DNA of 64,000 nt. It comes from Undaria pinnatifida. Lineage: Eukaryota > Sar > Phaeophyceae > Laminariales > Alariaceae. The stretch lies in contig JABAKD010000028.1 in assembly GCA_012845835.1 (NCBI GenBank), forward strand, positions 9,951,689-10,015,688, given 5' to 3'. Of the stretch, positions 1 to 9,415 are shown in pieces. A program made the position numbers and the translations under genes. The notes below the pieces were generated by a model that was given only the letters and a program-made list of their open reading frames with translations, was not told where the DNA came from and did no database searches. Positions within the stretch are counted from its first letter, which is position 1. Every line of letters starts with the position of its first letter.

Positions 1-395
1 TTAGAGGTGTGGGAGTGGGGTTTGAGGAGCCGCATCTTCGACTCATGGTCTAGTTCGTAGAACCGGAGTTTCCCCGAATCTCCCATATTTCTGCATATCA
101 TATGCGACTCATCAGGGTGGGCTAGTGTTAAGATACGGCCTCGAACGGCCTGTAGGTATCCGAATTTGAGATCGTTTGGATGGGTTTCGTATGATAAGGT
201 TGGTGGTTTATATTCGGGGAAGTTAGGAATTAGATCGGGGGCACGCGCCTCCGATCTCAGAAGCTATCCCGGGCTCTGGTGGAAACGAATAAAGCTACAT
301 CTCTACGAAGGAACGAAAAGTGAGTACTCTCCGAGGACCTGCTCAATTGGCAGACCTGCAGGGGGCACTCTGTGTCCCCCACCTTTAATCTAACA
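1..395 (+). mobile_element. Ty3/gypsy LTR, 3' portion (type C), cut by window edge
   Basis: The stretch from the GTGTGGGAGTGGGG block to the TCTAACA end matches, base for base over long runs, the reverse complement of 38,955-39,330, which is the LTR downstream of element C. Shared blocks include the CATCAGGGTGGGCTAGTG segment near 110-130 and the GACCTGCAGGGGGCACTC block near 351-370. No pol sequence of this copy is in the window, so it may be a solo LTR or the end of an element lying to the left. The LTR end at TAACA is inferred from alignment to the other copies. Confidence 0.7.
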
Positions 396-504
396 TATTG
401 CTATTTTTATCATGTACTATTTATTTTTTTCGTGAAAAAAAATGTTTATATATTTTTTATGTTTTAAATAATAACATTAGTCTATCTAGTCTTTTATTTT
501 TTCA

Positions 505-593
505 TTATAAAAATAACACTCCATCCAGCTGTGAGATCGAAGATTTCGTCAAAAGTCACCTTTGAAAGCTGTGTATGATACTCCGATCGCGCG
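505..593 (+). repeat. DR1 dispersed repeat, 5' fragment
   Basis: Contains the family's leading block (CAGCTGTGAGATCGAAGATT, then CAAGCTGTGTGTGATACTCC-like sequence, then CGATCGCGCG) seen in about ten other places here. Only the first ~90 bases of the family are present. Confidence 0.75.
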
Positions 594-1032
594 GTATATG
601 AAGCTTCCCTTGGTCGGAGGTGTGTTCGTTTTTATCTTGAAGACTTAGCGGGCTCGCGTCGCCACAGAAATGAGGGTGATAGTGTGGGCTGCAAGAGGTG
701 TCAGAAGCACTGCTTGCTGCGGCACCACCGCTGGTCCCCAGCAATTTCCGGAAGCTTCTCTGATATTTCTCGTTGTTACAAAGCATAGGAGGACCAAGAA
801 AGTAAGGCATATATTGGGTGTGTGTATGATACACGTTTGAAAACACCAAGCAGGATGCCGCTGATGATGGAGGTAAATGTTGAAAAGGGTACCTACCGGT
901 GTTATCTAGCAGGGTTATACCACGTACGGGCGTGCGGCGGTGCTAGAGTTTATTGCACCGGCCCGCCACCACGTTCAATTTATTAGAAAAGAAACAACGC
1001 ATTAAACGAGGTAAACCCGTAAGACTACGTAT
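594..1032. other. Unassigned stretch
   Basis: No domain, exon with paired splice sites, or match to the other repeats of the window was recognised here. The longest open frame (minus strand, 556-849, 97 aa) has no recognisable composition or motif. Confidence 0.4.
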
Positions 1033-1242
1033 TGTTATGGTATTCCCCTGAGAGCTGGGAGCCTAACAAGGCGTAAGGTATGAGGTATGGGATACGGCTG
1101 GATATAACAGCGTTTCACATGCCTTTGAAGGCATGTGCGTATAGGAAAAAGGGAATGATGTTTTTGCCTCGCTGAATTGAACGATATTCAGTTCGTCAGC
1201 GAGTGGCGTGAGTGTGTGGAACTAATACAAGAGACTATCTAG

Positions 1243-1269
1243 TTGTTGTTGTTGCTGTCGTTGTTGTCG

Positions 1270-1355
<86 letters not shown>

Positions 1356-1367
1356 ATTGTTGTTGTT
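1243..1367 (+). repeat. (TTG)n microsatellite
   Basis: About 40 imperfect TTG units with rare substitutions (TCG, CTG, TTA). It accounts for the poly-Val and poly-Thr open frames in this place, which are not genes. Confidence 0.97.
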
Positions 1368-2114
1368 CTCACATTGACTCGCATCATTAAGCGCGTGGTC
1401 ATAGGACAGGCTCCAGTCGCTCTGGAGCAGAGGAATACCCCCAGGGAAAAAGCATATATACCAAACAAGGTGGCACCCGCATATATCACAGCTGACGCAA
1501 TTGATACTTCCGCCAAAAACATATAAAAAGTGAAATCGGGAGTCAGCCTACGATGTGCCAGGTCCATACTGTTGCATACGTCTCACTATTCGTGGCTGGA
1601 AAAACCGACTATACCGCTTGCCACCCAAGAAAGACTTCCACCTATTTATTACGCGTAGTACCTATCATTACCCATTCGCACGTCAGACGCAAGTCAATTG
1701 GAAAAAGAAACAAAGAAAAGATAAGGAGAGAAAGAAAAGAAAATAAGGCGAAAAAGGAAAGGAAAGAAAAGACATGAAAAAGCAAGAAAAGACTAGATAG
1801 ACAAGGAGAGGAAGAAAGGAAAGGAAAAGGAAACAAAACGCCATACTAGCAGATCCTAGGAACTGACTAAAGACGGCATTGGGCTCATAGAGGGTATCAA
1901 GAGCATCAATGGCACTGGGGAGAGGACGCACAAAGGCGAAGAAGTCAGGGCGGCCTTACGCTAACTTGTGACGGCCATTGGAAGGCCCACAAATATCAGG
2001 ACGATGATGGCCAGACCCAGACTTCAGTCTCTTGGGCAGGATGTTCCCCCAACCCCCCTCTCCCCCTCCCCCCCTCCCCCCTCCCCCCGGCCGCTTAGAG
2101 ATTCCGACGGCGGA
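1243..2114 (-). mobile_element. Insertion in LTR, possibly a non-LTR retroelement with (CAA)n tail
   Basis: This segment is absent from the homologous LTR at 5,700. Read on the minus strand it starts with a G-rich block (2,050-2,100), continues through an unrecognised and then a C/T-rich region (1,690-1,840), and finishes in a long (CAA)n tract directly at the junction. A simple-repeat tail at one end is typical of LINE or SINE 3' ends. No reverse transcriptase or endonuclease motif was seen, so the class is inference; a 5'-truncated or non-autonomous copy would fit. Confidence 0.4.
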
Positions 2115-2205
2115 ACAAGTGAGTGACCAACGTGAAACCTGCCTAGTAGAGAAACCTGCAAAAGAGTGGCCTGTATCTGTAACAGCCCCTTAATCTTATT
2201 ATACA

Positions 2206-2860
2206 TACCGGGCGGAGAATTACCAGGAAAATACCCCCAGGAAAACTGAATAAAAAAAAAACGGAACAAAAACGAATGTCCCCCGAAGAAGCAGAATTCA
2301 AAACCAGGAAAACCGGATCAAAACACTCGAGGCCAGTGGTGGCCTGAACGCCAACAAGATTCATATTTACGCTAATTTGAATTCCGCGTGCAACTGATCT
2401 CCCCCGACGGAGTTGAAGGCACCAGGAACCTTGAACACCTCCTCTCGAAGCCGTGTAGTGAGACGGAGAGAGCGGAAGCTTGATCAGTTCCGGGTCATCT
2501 AGAAAGCGTGCCAAACATTCCCCGTCGATGGATGTGCGAGCACTGATTTCCCGAATTACCACAAACCGTCACCGGCTTTGTACCAAAAATGGGCCCCATT
2601 GGGGAGCACCGTGGTGCTGTAGTGCTGTAGTGGCGTAACCAGTCAGCGCACGGCACGAAGCTGTAGCCAGGAGCCAAGAAACGGTCGCCATTAGCACGGG
2701 AAAGCTCCCGTTGTGCAGCTCCAATGCGCATCTGACGATACAGACGGTTGGTTTGGCGGTGTTGGTTCAGAGTGCCAGCCCAGTAGAGCAAGATCTGCTG
2801 GCGTAAGAGCTAGAGGTCCATCTCCCGTTTCCACGGCGGACGGGAAAGCCCAGTCCAATG
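2206..2860 (-). pseudogene. Gypsy element A: polyprotein C-terminal tail and 3' UTR
   Basis: On the minus strand, 2,790-2,570 encodes the tail seen in all gypsy copies here (LYWAGT, then QTNRLYRQMRIGAA, then ADWLRHYSTT). The conserved module with REISAR, ARFLDDP and IKLPLSPS follows in another frame near 2,562-2,450, so at least one frameshift lies between. I read that module as Tudor/Agenet-like. After it come a T-rich 3' UTR and a CCTGGGGG block that could be the polypurine tract, near 2,230. About 28 bases of LTR start remain before the sequence switches to an LTR in the other orientation. The reading frame is broken, so no function is expected. Confidence 0.65.
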
Positions 2861-2871
2861 CGTCTCGTACA

Positions 2872-3435
2872 TCACATCACCGCGAGGACCCCACCCCTGC
2901 CACGGAGCGATTGATGGGCGTTGATGGCCATGTTGGTCAGCCTTTCCACCTCAAGACGCTGGAGGGGCGCCGACACTTCGCCTTGGGTCACGTGATATGG
3001 GGGGGATTTTTTCGTAAAAGTGTTGAACACGTACTGCGTCAACCCATCCGGAAGGTACTTGGGCATGTCGCCGCCGTCGTGGGGGTTGGTGCAGGGCTTG
3101 CAGCGCTCGACGGAGACGAGGCGGTGCGCATCCGCGCCCGGCATGTTGGTGGGGAGGTCCAAATAGAGGAGCTTATCCCCGAGAGGGGAACCATAGGGTG
3201 TGCCGCTAAAGGGGCAGGGACCGACGGCAAGGATCTTGCAGGGGCCTGCCCAATTTAGCGCGAAATTCGTCTTGGGCACCTTTACATCCTTTCCGGCTTT
3301 CGCGCCTTGACAAAGAGTGGAGGCCGTATTATACAGCCAAACCCAAATAATCACAACGAAGTTGGGAACCTGGCGCAAAGCGTCCGAGGGGGCTGAGTTT
3401 CGCCGTTCCACACGGGAAACTGTTAAGGCACACAT
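2872..3435 (-). pseudogene. Gypsy element A: integrase C-terminal region and chromodomain-like segment
   Basis: The 187-aa frame aligns with element C (40,782-41,500) and element E. It holds the post-core region with LNWAGPCKILAVGPCP, then the line of GDKLLYLDLP, then ERCKPCTNPHDGGDMPKYLPDG. It ends with the block LQRLEVERLTNM, which corresponds to LEVEKITGHQSVRGRGG in the other copies. The V-E-K-I start, the HW residues and the WERE motif downstream resemble the chromodomain found at the C-terminus of chromovirus integrases. That domain directs insertion into chromatin. In this copy the segment is frameshifted just after the domain start. Assignment rests on cross-copy comparison and family knowledge. 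Confidence 0.7.
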
Positions 3436-4362
3436 CTCGTGGACAATATCGTTGGCGTGCTGCTGGCGTTCTGACGCCAGGTCGCAGTATGCGAGGTGGT
3501 CGCGGGCCAGGCTCTAATGGCCGGCGATCCCAGAGCGGTCGAAACTAGTGAGAGGTGGGCGCTGGACCCTGCCCATGTGAACCTCGTTGGGGGCCAGGCC
3601 AATGGCGGCACTGACCGAATTGTTGTAGGCGAACTCCAAGTGCGGCAACTGCACATCCCAATCGTCTTGGCGTTCGTTGACGACCATAGCCAGCATATTT
3701 ACCATTGTGTGGTTGTCGCGCTCCACACCACCGTTGCCGCTTGGATGGTAGGAGCTGATGGCGATTTTTCGAACACCAAGAAGCTCATATATATACGATG
3801 TGAGAAAGCTTGGAGCAAACTTGAAGGCCGTTGTCCAAGAGGTTGCTACGTGGACACCCCCAAAGGGGATTGTACCGGTTGATAAGGATGTTGGCCGTGC
3901 CTTCAGCAGTAAATTCAGCGGCGGTGACGGCGAACATGCCCACACGACGGCTAAAGCGGTCGGTGAAAAGCAAAATATAAATGTTATAACCCCGAGGCGT
4001 GACCGGCAGTGGCCCAAAATAGCCCACGCTTAATGCCAGGCCCTGAAGGGAGGGGAATCGAAATGACGGGCCATCGAACCGCCAGTCGCGGTGCCTTCAG
4101 CGCTTGGCACTTCAAGCAATGGCACAACCACCAGCGGGTGCATATGCTCATTCCTATCTACCAATAGAAGCGCTCGAGCATGAGAAGTGTGCGTGCCGTG
4201 CCTAGATGGCAGGAAGCAGTCGCATGGCAGGCTTGCATGATCCAAGGGCTCATGAGTAGCGGCACGTAAATACGGATTGGTTCGTGACCCAAAAGGCAGC
4301 CGCGCGCCCCGCAGGCTGTAAGGAGTAGTGGGCCGGGGTCGGATTACGGACGAGGAGGACAA
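3436..4362 (-). pseudogene. Gypsy element A: integrase core and zinc-binding region
   Basis: Minus-strand frames 3,785-4,027 and 3,514-4,017 overlap in different phases and together cover a DDE integrase core. YILLFTDRFSRR carries the first Asp, the LLDNGLQ block the second, and SSYHPSGNGGVERDNHTM the Glu, so all three catalytic residues survive. Downstream, DVQLPHLEFAYNNSVSAA is the usual post-core motif. Upstream, 4,030-4,362 covers the region that carries the H2C2 zinc finger in the other copies, here read in a shifted frame. A phase change inside the core separates the first Asp from the Glu, so the copy is dead. Confidence 0.75.
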
Positions 4363-5087
4363 TGTCCTCGTTGGTAGTGTAGAGGCGGCCTTTGCCAGCG
4401 AGCTCCTGTATCTCCGAGAAGAGGGGGCGCTGGTGTGAGGGGAAACGCGCTAAGATTTTCGGTAGGCAAGGCTAGTGGCCGGCCGAGAAGAATATATTGT
4501 ACGGTGGCGTAGCAAGTAGGCTCTGCAAGTTGCTCTCTCCTCCAGTCGGCGTGCGAATAACGCGCAGCGGAATCAACAAAATGTAGTTCGGCAGCAGCGC
4601 CGAGGGCGTCCAAATCGGCCGTAGGGGCGGAGGGGGACTCTGAAAGGGTTGAGAGCCCTAAAAGCGGGAGACTCAAAGGCTCCGCTCGGTCGCGGCCAGA
4701 CGGAATGGGTGTCGTCGAGACAGGCGTCAGGGCTTGAGATGCGCGCGGGGCGGCAGACAAAGGCAGCCGAGGGCGCGAAACGCGCAGCGGAGGGTCGACC
4801 CGACAGGAAGACGTCCACGGAACCCTGCCGGGCCCGAAAGCATAGTCAACGGCAGGCTGCGCGGCGCCGGCCGCAGCCGCTGTTCTTCGGCGCGTCTGAG
4901 TGAAGATGCGGCCCGTAGGCGGCGTTGCCACAGAAGCCTCCGATGGGGCGTAGGGGCCCGCGGGGTAAGCCTGGCGAAGTAGCCCCGGAGGGCACCGCGA
5001 AAACCGGAGTGAGAGTGGCGTCGGCGGCAGGCCAAAATAGCGCGAGGCCGAGACGGTTATCACCGGTACCGACGAAAGCAGAAACAC
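4344..5087 (-). pseudogene. Gypsy element A: Pro/Ala/Arg-rich linker between RNase H and integrase, truncated
   Basis: This 247-aa frame is rich in Pro, Ala, Arg and Ser and carries the landmarks shared with elements C, D and E: the TRRRTAAAAG basic patch, the GPGRVPWTSS region, DLDALGAAAELHF, and SAARYSHADWRREQ. In the other copies this linker follows RNase H. Here the sequence breaks off at the SAF-type motif at 5,087 and an LTR on the other strand begins at once, so gag, RT and RNase H are missing. The linker has no known domain that I recognise; its low-complexity character suggests a disordered spacer. Confidence 0.65.
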
Positions 5088-5815
5088 GAGCGAGTTGGGT
5101 TTCGTCCGTAGCGTGCTCTACTATGTTTTTGCGACCGCTTGGGGTTTTTCTCGCAGGGGTTTTGATTCTTCCGCCTTCGACCCCAGCGCTTTCGCATTTT
5201 GTTATTGTTTCTATGTTTCGGCATATTTCCCGTTTCCCCTTTTCTCTGCTTCAGTTCCCGTCGCCAAGCTGCGGAAGTGATGGCTCTATCGCGCCTGTTG
5301 ATCCCGCCATTCGCTGGAGTATTATGTACCCTTTTTTCCGTCTTCGGTTCTTTGTTGAGGTTTTCTGTTGTAGCATTTCCCCTGAGGCTTCGTAGCCTCG
5401 CAGGGTAAAGGTGTGGGAGTAGGTTGTGAAGAGCCGCATCTTCCAGTCATGGTCTAGACCGTGGAACGTGCTTCCCCGAATCTTCCATATTCCTGCATAT
5501 ACGGCTCATCAGTGTGAGCTAGTGTTATGGCATTCCCCTGGGAGCCTAACAAGGCGTAAGATATGGGATACGGCAGGACATAAAAGGGTTTCACATGCCT
5601 TTGAAGGCATGTACGTGCGTATAGGAAAAAGAGGAAGATGGTTTTGCCTCGCGGAATTGAACGCTGTTCAGTTCGTCCGTGGCGTGTGTGGAATTGGTAA
5701 AAGAGCTTATCTAGTACAAGTGAGTGACCAACGCGGAACCTGCCGAGTAGAGAAACCTAAACCTGCAAAGGGTGGCCTGTGTCTGTGACAGCTCCTTGAT
5801 CTTAATATACACTAC
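5088..5815 (+). mobile_element. Ty3/gypsy LTR, 5'-truncated, plus orientation
   Basis: Matches the LTRs at 34,034-34,807 and 35,274-36,412 in order: GTTTTTGCGACCGCT, the T-rich CTTTTCTCTG region, GGTGTGGGAGTAGG, CATCAGTGTGAGCTAGTG, CACATGCCTTTGAAGGCATG, GTGAGTGACCAACG and the TATACA end at 5,815. It is the most complete plus-orientation copy in the left part. Its orientation is opposite to the pol remnant beside it. Confidence 0.75.
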
Positions 5816-5870
5816 ATACTGGTCAGTACACCAATAACATCCAGTGTACAGCACTGGATCGTAGGATATT

Positions 5871-6960
5871 ATAAAAACAAAAATACGCTCCCGCTGTGAG
5901 ATCGAAGATTTCGTCGAAACTCGTCTTTGCAAGCTGTTTGTAATACTCCCATTGCGCGTATTACTGGGTGTGTGTCCTCATTAAGGACATAAGTCGGCGA
6001 CTTCCCTTGGAACTACAATGTAGCTTGTACCAGGGTTAACAGGATGATGTTAATCAGTATGTGCGCGGAAACTATGAAACCCTTTTCTGAGGGGGACAAA
6101 ATCTGACAGCTGTGGAAGAAAAGGCATCAGTTTATCAAGTATATCCTGTAAGTCGTACAACCGGTCAGGGGAGGGCGGAGATTTTTAAGGCGTGGGGACC
6201 GGGGGCGGGTGGGCGGCGGGGTAGTAAAGGGGGGGGGCAGCTCAATCTGTGCAGCAGCTGTAAGCCCTTGAAGAGGACAAATCTGACGGTTGTGGGAGGA
6301 ACGCATCAGTTTATCATGTATATCCTGTAAATTGTACAACCGGTGAGGAGAGGGGGGGGGATTTCGAAAGGGGGGGGGGGGGGGGGGGGGCAGGGGGAAG
6401 GGGGATTTTTAACCGATTTATATTGCATAAATGTACACCCGGTAGGATCTTACTATACGCACGGTGCTAGGTCTAGGCGATAGTGTGGGTGATAAGGAAG
6501 GAGGGGGCGTCGGGGAGAGGGGGGGGGGGTTGTTGGAGATGGCTAGAAAGGTGAGGTGAGATCACCTGTTTGGTAGTGTTTATTACTCTACTAGCAGATT
6601 TGATTTTCGGTGGGGCGGTGGGGGAGAGGGGGGGGGGTTGCGTGTGCGTGTGTGTCATAGGGGGGCGAGCGTGGCGATGGTGGCGGGGAACGGACGTGGA
6701 TGATAGCAAATATTCTACCCGCGTGTTACATCCAGATGCCCAACATTTCAAAGATAAAACATGAAGTGGAGAAGGGGGAAGTTGTTTTTTATTACGTGAT
6801 GTTGGTTTTCAGTTGGTGACGTGGATGATAGCTAACATTCTACCTGCGCGTTACATGCAGATGACCAATATTTCAAAGATAAAATTTGAAGTGGAGGAGG
6901 GGGGAAAGTTGTTGTTATACGTTATGTTGGCTTTTAGTTAGACTATAGTGTTGGCTTTTA
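5871..6960 (+). repeat. DR1 dispersed repeat, long copy with G runs
   Basis: Order of blocks: the GTGAGATCGAAGATTTCGTC leader, CGGCGACTTCCCTTG, AACTATGAAACCC, then a repeated ~110-base module (AATCTGACGG, GCATCAGTTTATCATGTATA, CCGGTGAGG) ending in G runs. A GGTGCTAGGTCTAGGCGAT block follows, then a ~125-base tandem pair at 6,694-6,950 built around ACATTTCAAAGATAAAA. No coding capacity was seen. The same order recurs at 51,630-52,400, which defines the family. Its class is unknown. Confidence 0.75.
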
Positions 6961-7505
6961 TGGGGGCGGGGGCTATATCACCGACTGAAATAAATTATCC
7001 CCCCTTGAAATTTATGATCCCTCCCTGAATATATCGCGCTTTATCATCCTTGGAACAGTACATCGGGGGGCGGGGGGTATACCACCCCCTGAAATATATT
7101 ATATCCCTCCCTGACATATCGGGCGCTTATAACCGTTGATAGTGTGCCAGGGGTGGATGAGGGGGCTATATCTCCCCTGATAGATTTTTTGTTTTGATTT
7201 ATCACCCCCCCCCCCGCCGATTATGGGATCCCCTCCGCAATACTTAGAACCCCACTTCAACATATCACCCCGCTCGTTGATAGGATACAAGGGGGCTATA
7301 TTTCACCGTTGTTTGTAGGTAATCATCCGGCTGATGGGGAGGGGGGGTCGATATATTTCAGGGGGGGATGATATAATTCAGAGGGGGATGATATATTTCA
7401 GGAGGGGGTGATGTGTTTATGGAGGGGGTGATATATTTCTGAGGGCAGGTGATATATTTCGGGGGGGGGTGATATATTTCAGGGGAGGGTGATATATTGA
7501 AGCGG
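6960..7505. repeat. GATATATTTCAGGGG minisatellite with an opposite-strand counterpart
   Basis: From 7,340 to 7,500 about seven head-to-tail units of roughly 20-27 bases read GTGATATATTTCAGGGGGG with small changes. From about 6,975 to 7,270 similar units occur in the reverse sense (CCCCTGAAATATATTAT and variants), more scattered. The two halves could pair as an imperfect hairpin. Confidence 0.85.
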
Positions 7506-7647
7506 GATTCGGAAAATGCCGAAGGGATCCCACAAATCGGGGGGGCCGATAAATCTCACCCCCCTACTACCTGTTTCTCCTCCATTTCCTTTCCTTCCCT
7601 TTCCTTTCCTTTCCGTTCCGTTCCGTGAAGCTCCAGACTGTTCCGAC

Positions 7648-7822
7648 AATCTTACGTGTGTGACCACTTGCAAAAGGTTAACCATTACTCGTAGCTTACC
7701 CAAACAAAAAGCCTTATAACACATTTCCCCCCCTGACACGGCGGAATAGCAGGTCGGCCGAGTATACGGGCGGACCTGTCAATGTCCAACCGGTTACATT
7801 TCCTGGGGGGATACCGGGGAGT
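7648..7822 (-). repeat. SINE-like element, body fragment
   Basis: Contains ACCACTTGCAAAAGGTTAACC, CTTACCCAAAC and GCCTTATAACAC, then the body block with CCCCTGACACGGCGGAATAGC and ATACGGGCGGACCTGTCAAT. It matches the first half of the full copies at 15,276 and 37,436. The tRNA-related part is absent here. Confidence 0.7.
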
Positions 7823-8919
7823 CAGAGTGTTTGCGTTGTTAAAGGAATTTAAATCTAAAATCCAAGCAAATAATCTCGCAGAGCGAACTTTGAAGGAAGA
7901 AATTGCCAAAAACGGCGTGAAAATGAGTGAACGATTTTGAGTGAACTTCCATCGATAACGACCAGATCATACGATTGGCCTGCCAACACCAGGCACGACG
8001 GCACAACAATCAGACGGGGGCACGAGGGCACAACCCACACGGCAGCGCACAGCAGACACTGATCGCTGTGCGTTGTGCTTGGCAGCGGTAGACACAACCC
8101 AACATTGATGCGGAGGCACCAAAGGGTAGCTGGGGAAGCATGACGCGGAAGCGCAACCTCAGGGGTAGGTGCTAGGCCTACGCTCCCGCGCCCTCTACTA
8201 TGTGACCTCGTTCTCTGCTGCTGCGTGATGTCGTATTCGGTGCTGATTTTATCTACCACGGTCGCTATCCCACAACGCTGTCGCCGAAGCCTCCACCGCC
8301 ACCGCCACCCACGCCGCACGGCCGCCGCCGCCGCTACTGCTGCTGCTGCTGCTGTGCGGCGGCTGTTGTGCTGCTGCGGTTGGTGTCTCCTGCGTTTGTT
8401 TCTAAAAAAAATAATATCAAACTGGCCAGGCTGTTCTGTTGTTGTGGTGATGATCGTGGTGATCGAGCCAGGCCGAGCTGCTGTGCCGCAACTTATTTGG
8501 CGGGGCCATCGCCACCGCCACCTCCGCCCCCGCCCCCGCCGCTGCTGCTGCTGCTGCGGCTGCTGCGGCTGCGGCTGCGGTGCTGCTACTGCGCCGCTGC
8601 TGCTGCTGTGTAGCTGCTGCTGTTTGTCTGATCTGATGGTGTTGTGCTGGGCCTGCCCCTGTCTGTGAGTCTAGGTGCTACCGCACCATGTCTAGATTCA
8701 AATTTTGATGTTGCCTCCCTGCTCGGCGGGGCCCCGCCTGTGATGTGGAGGCCGTGTACGCCTTTTCTGCGATTCGTTCACCGCCAACACAACCAAACGC
8801 ATGCCCGAGTGAATCTGGCCTTTTTCTAGCATGATGGAACAATTTTTAATCGTTCACGCAAACAAACGCTCTCGAGTTAAAGTTGTTTTTCTCGGCACAT
8901 TAGACTATTATTGTTATTG
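7823..8919. other. Unassigned stretch with GCC/GCT/CTG triplet-rich core
   Basis: 8,280-8,620 is dominated by imperfect CTG, GCC and CCG triplets and gives Leu-, Arg-, Pro- or Cys-rich open frames in all three plus frames. That is the mark of simple sequence rather than a protein. No domain was recognised. Confidence 0.5.
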
Positions 8920-9070
8920 TCTTGTGGATGGTGGGATTCGAACCCACGACCAAAAATCCCATGGTCTGTCGACGATGCCATTTGTTAAGGAACGTGGGGT
9001 ACTAGTCTAGTCCGCTTGACAACTTGCAAAAGGTTAACCGATAGCTTACCCAACTAAGCTTTTTATATGA
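8920..9070 (-). repeat. SINE-like element with tRNA-related box B
   Basis: Read on the minus strand, it starts with a box A-like AGCTTAGTTGGGTAAGCT, continues through GGTTAACCTTTTGCAAG, and reaches a perfect RNA polymerase III box B, GGTTCGAATCC, set in a T-arm-like GTGGG/CCCAC stem. The A-to-B distance is longer than in a normal tRNA and no complete acceptor stem forms. It is therefore a tRNA-derived repeat rather than a tRNA gene. Confidence 0.7.
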
Positions 9071-9234
9071 CAAATACCACATCTCATTTTATTCCCGAGA
9101 ACTCGATTTCACCCATACATGCGCGCTGTTCGAATCTGGGCCGGGCCAAGTTCAATAATAATACTGCCAAGTGCCTAGACTAGTAATAATAGCTACCGGT
9201 AGATCAACATATAAACGCGCACAGACTGCCTAAC

Positions 9235-9415
9235 ATCACGCTGTTGACCCTGATAGCTACACTGTAGTTGATGGGGGAGTCGCCGACCTATATCCTTAGA
9301 CTAATGAGGACACACAACCCGTATTACGCGCGATCGGAGTATCTCACACAGCTTGCAAAGATGAGTTTCGACAAAATCTTCGATCTCACAGCTGGAGTGT
9401 ATTTTTATTTTTATG
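9235..9415 (-). repeat. DR1 fragment, reverse orientation
   Basis: Reverse complement of the DR1 leader and following block: CTTCGATCTCACAGCTGGAG at the right end and GGGGGAGTCGCCGACCTATA at the left. Confidence 0.75.

Larger units (their letters stand above)
1033..2205 (+). mobile_element. Ty3/gypsy LTR, 3' portion, split by an insertion
   Basis: 1,033-1,242 and 2,115-2,205 together match the LTR at 5,520-5,815: the CCTAACAAGGCGTAAG block, the CATGCCTTTGAAGGCATGTG hairpin, then ACAAGTGAGTGACCAACG and the end CTTAATCTTATTATACA. In the intact copy TATCTAGT runs directly into ACAAGTGAG. Here about 870 bases lie between these two blocks. The LTR end at 2,205 abuts element A's 3' region, which is on the opposite strand. 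Confidence 0.7.

Noticed and set aside
1212-1567. Poly-Val and poly-Thr proteins on the two strands
   Set aside because: They are direct translations of the (TTG)n microsatellite.
7320-7505. CRISPR-like array
   Set aside because: Units are contiguous with no unique spacers, and the context is eukaryotic repeat DNA.
8225-8668. Leu/Arg/Cys/Pro-rich proteins around 8.3-8.6 kb
   Set aside because: Triplet-rich simple sequence keeps all three frames open; no domain, no splice context, and composition differs totally between frames.
8920-9070. A tRNA gene
   Set aside because: Box A-like and perfect box B are present, but the A-B distance is too long, no complete acceptor stem forms, and the sequence recurs as part of a larger repeat at 15.3 and 37.4 kb.
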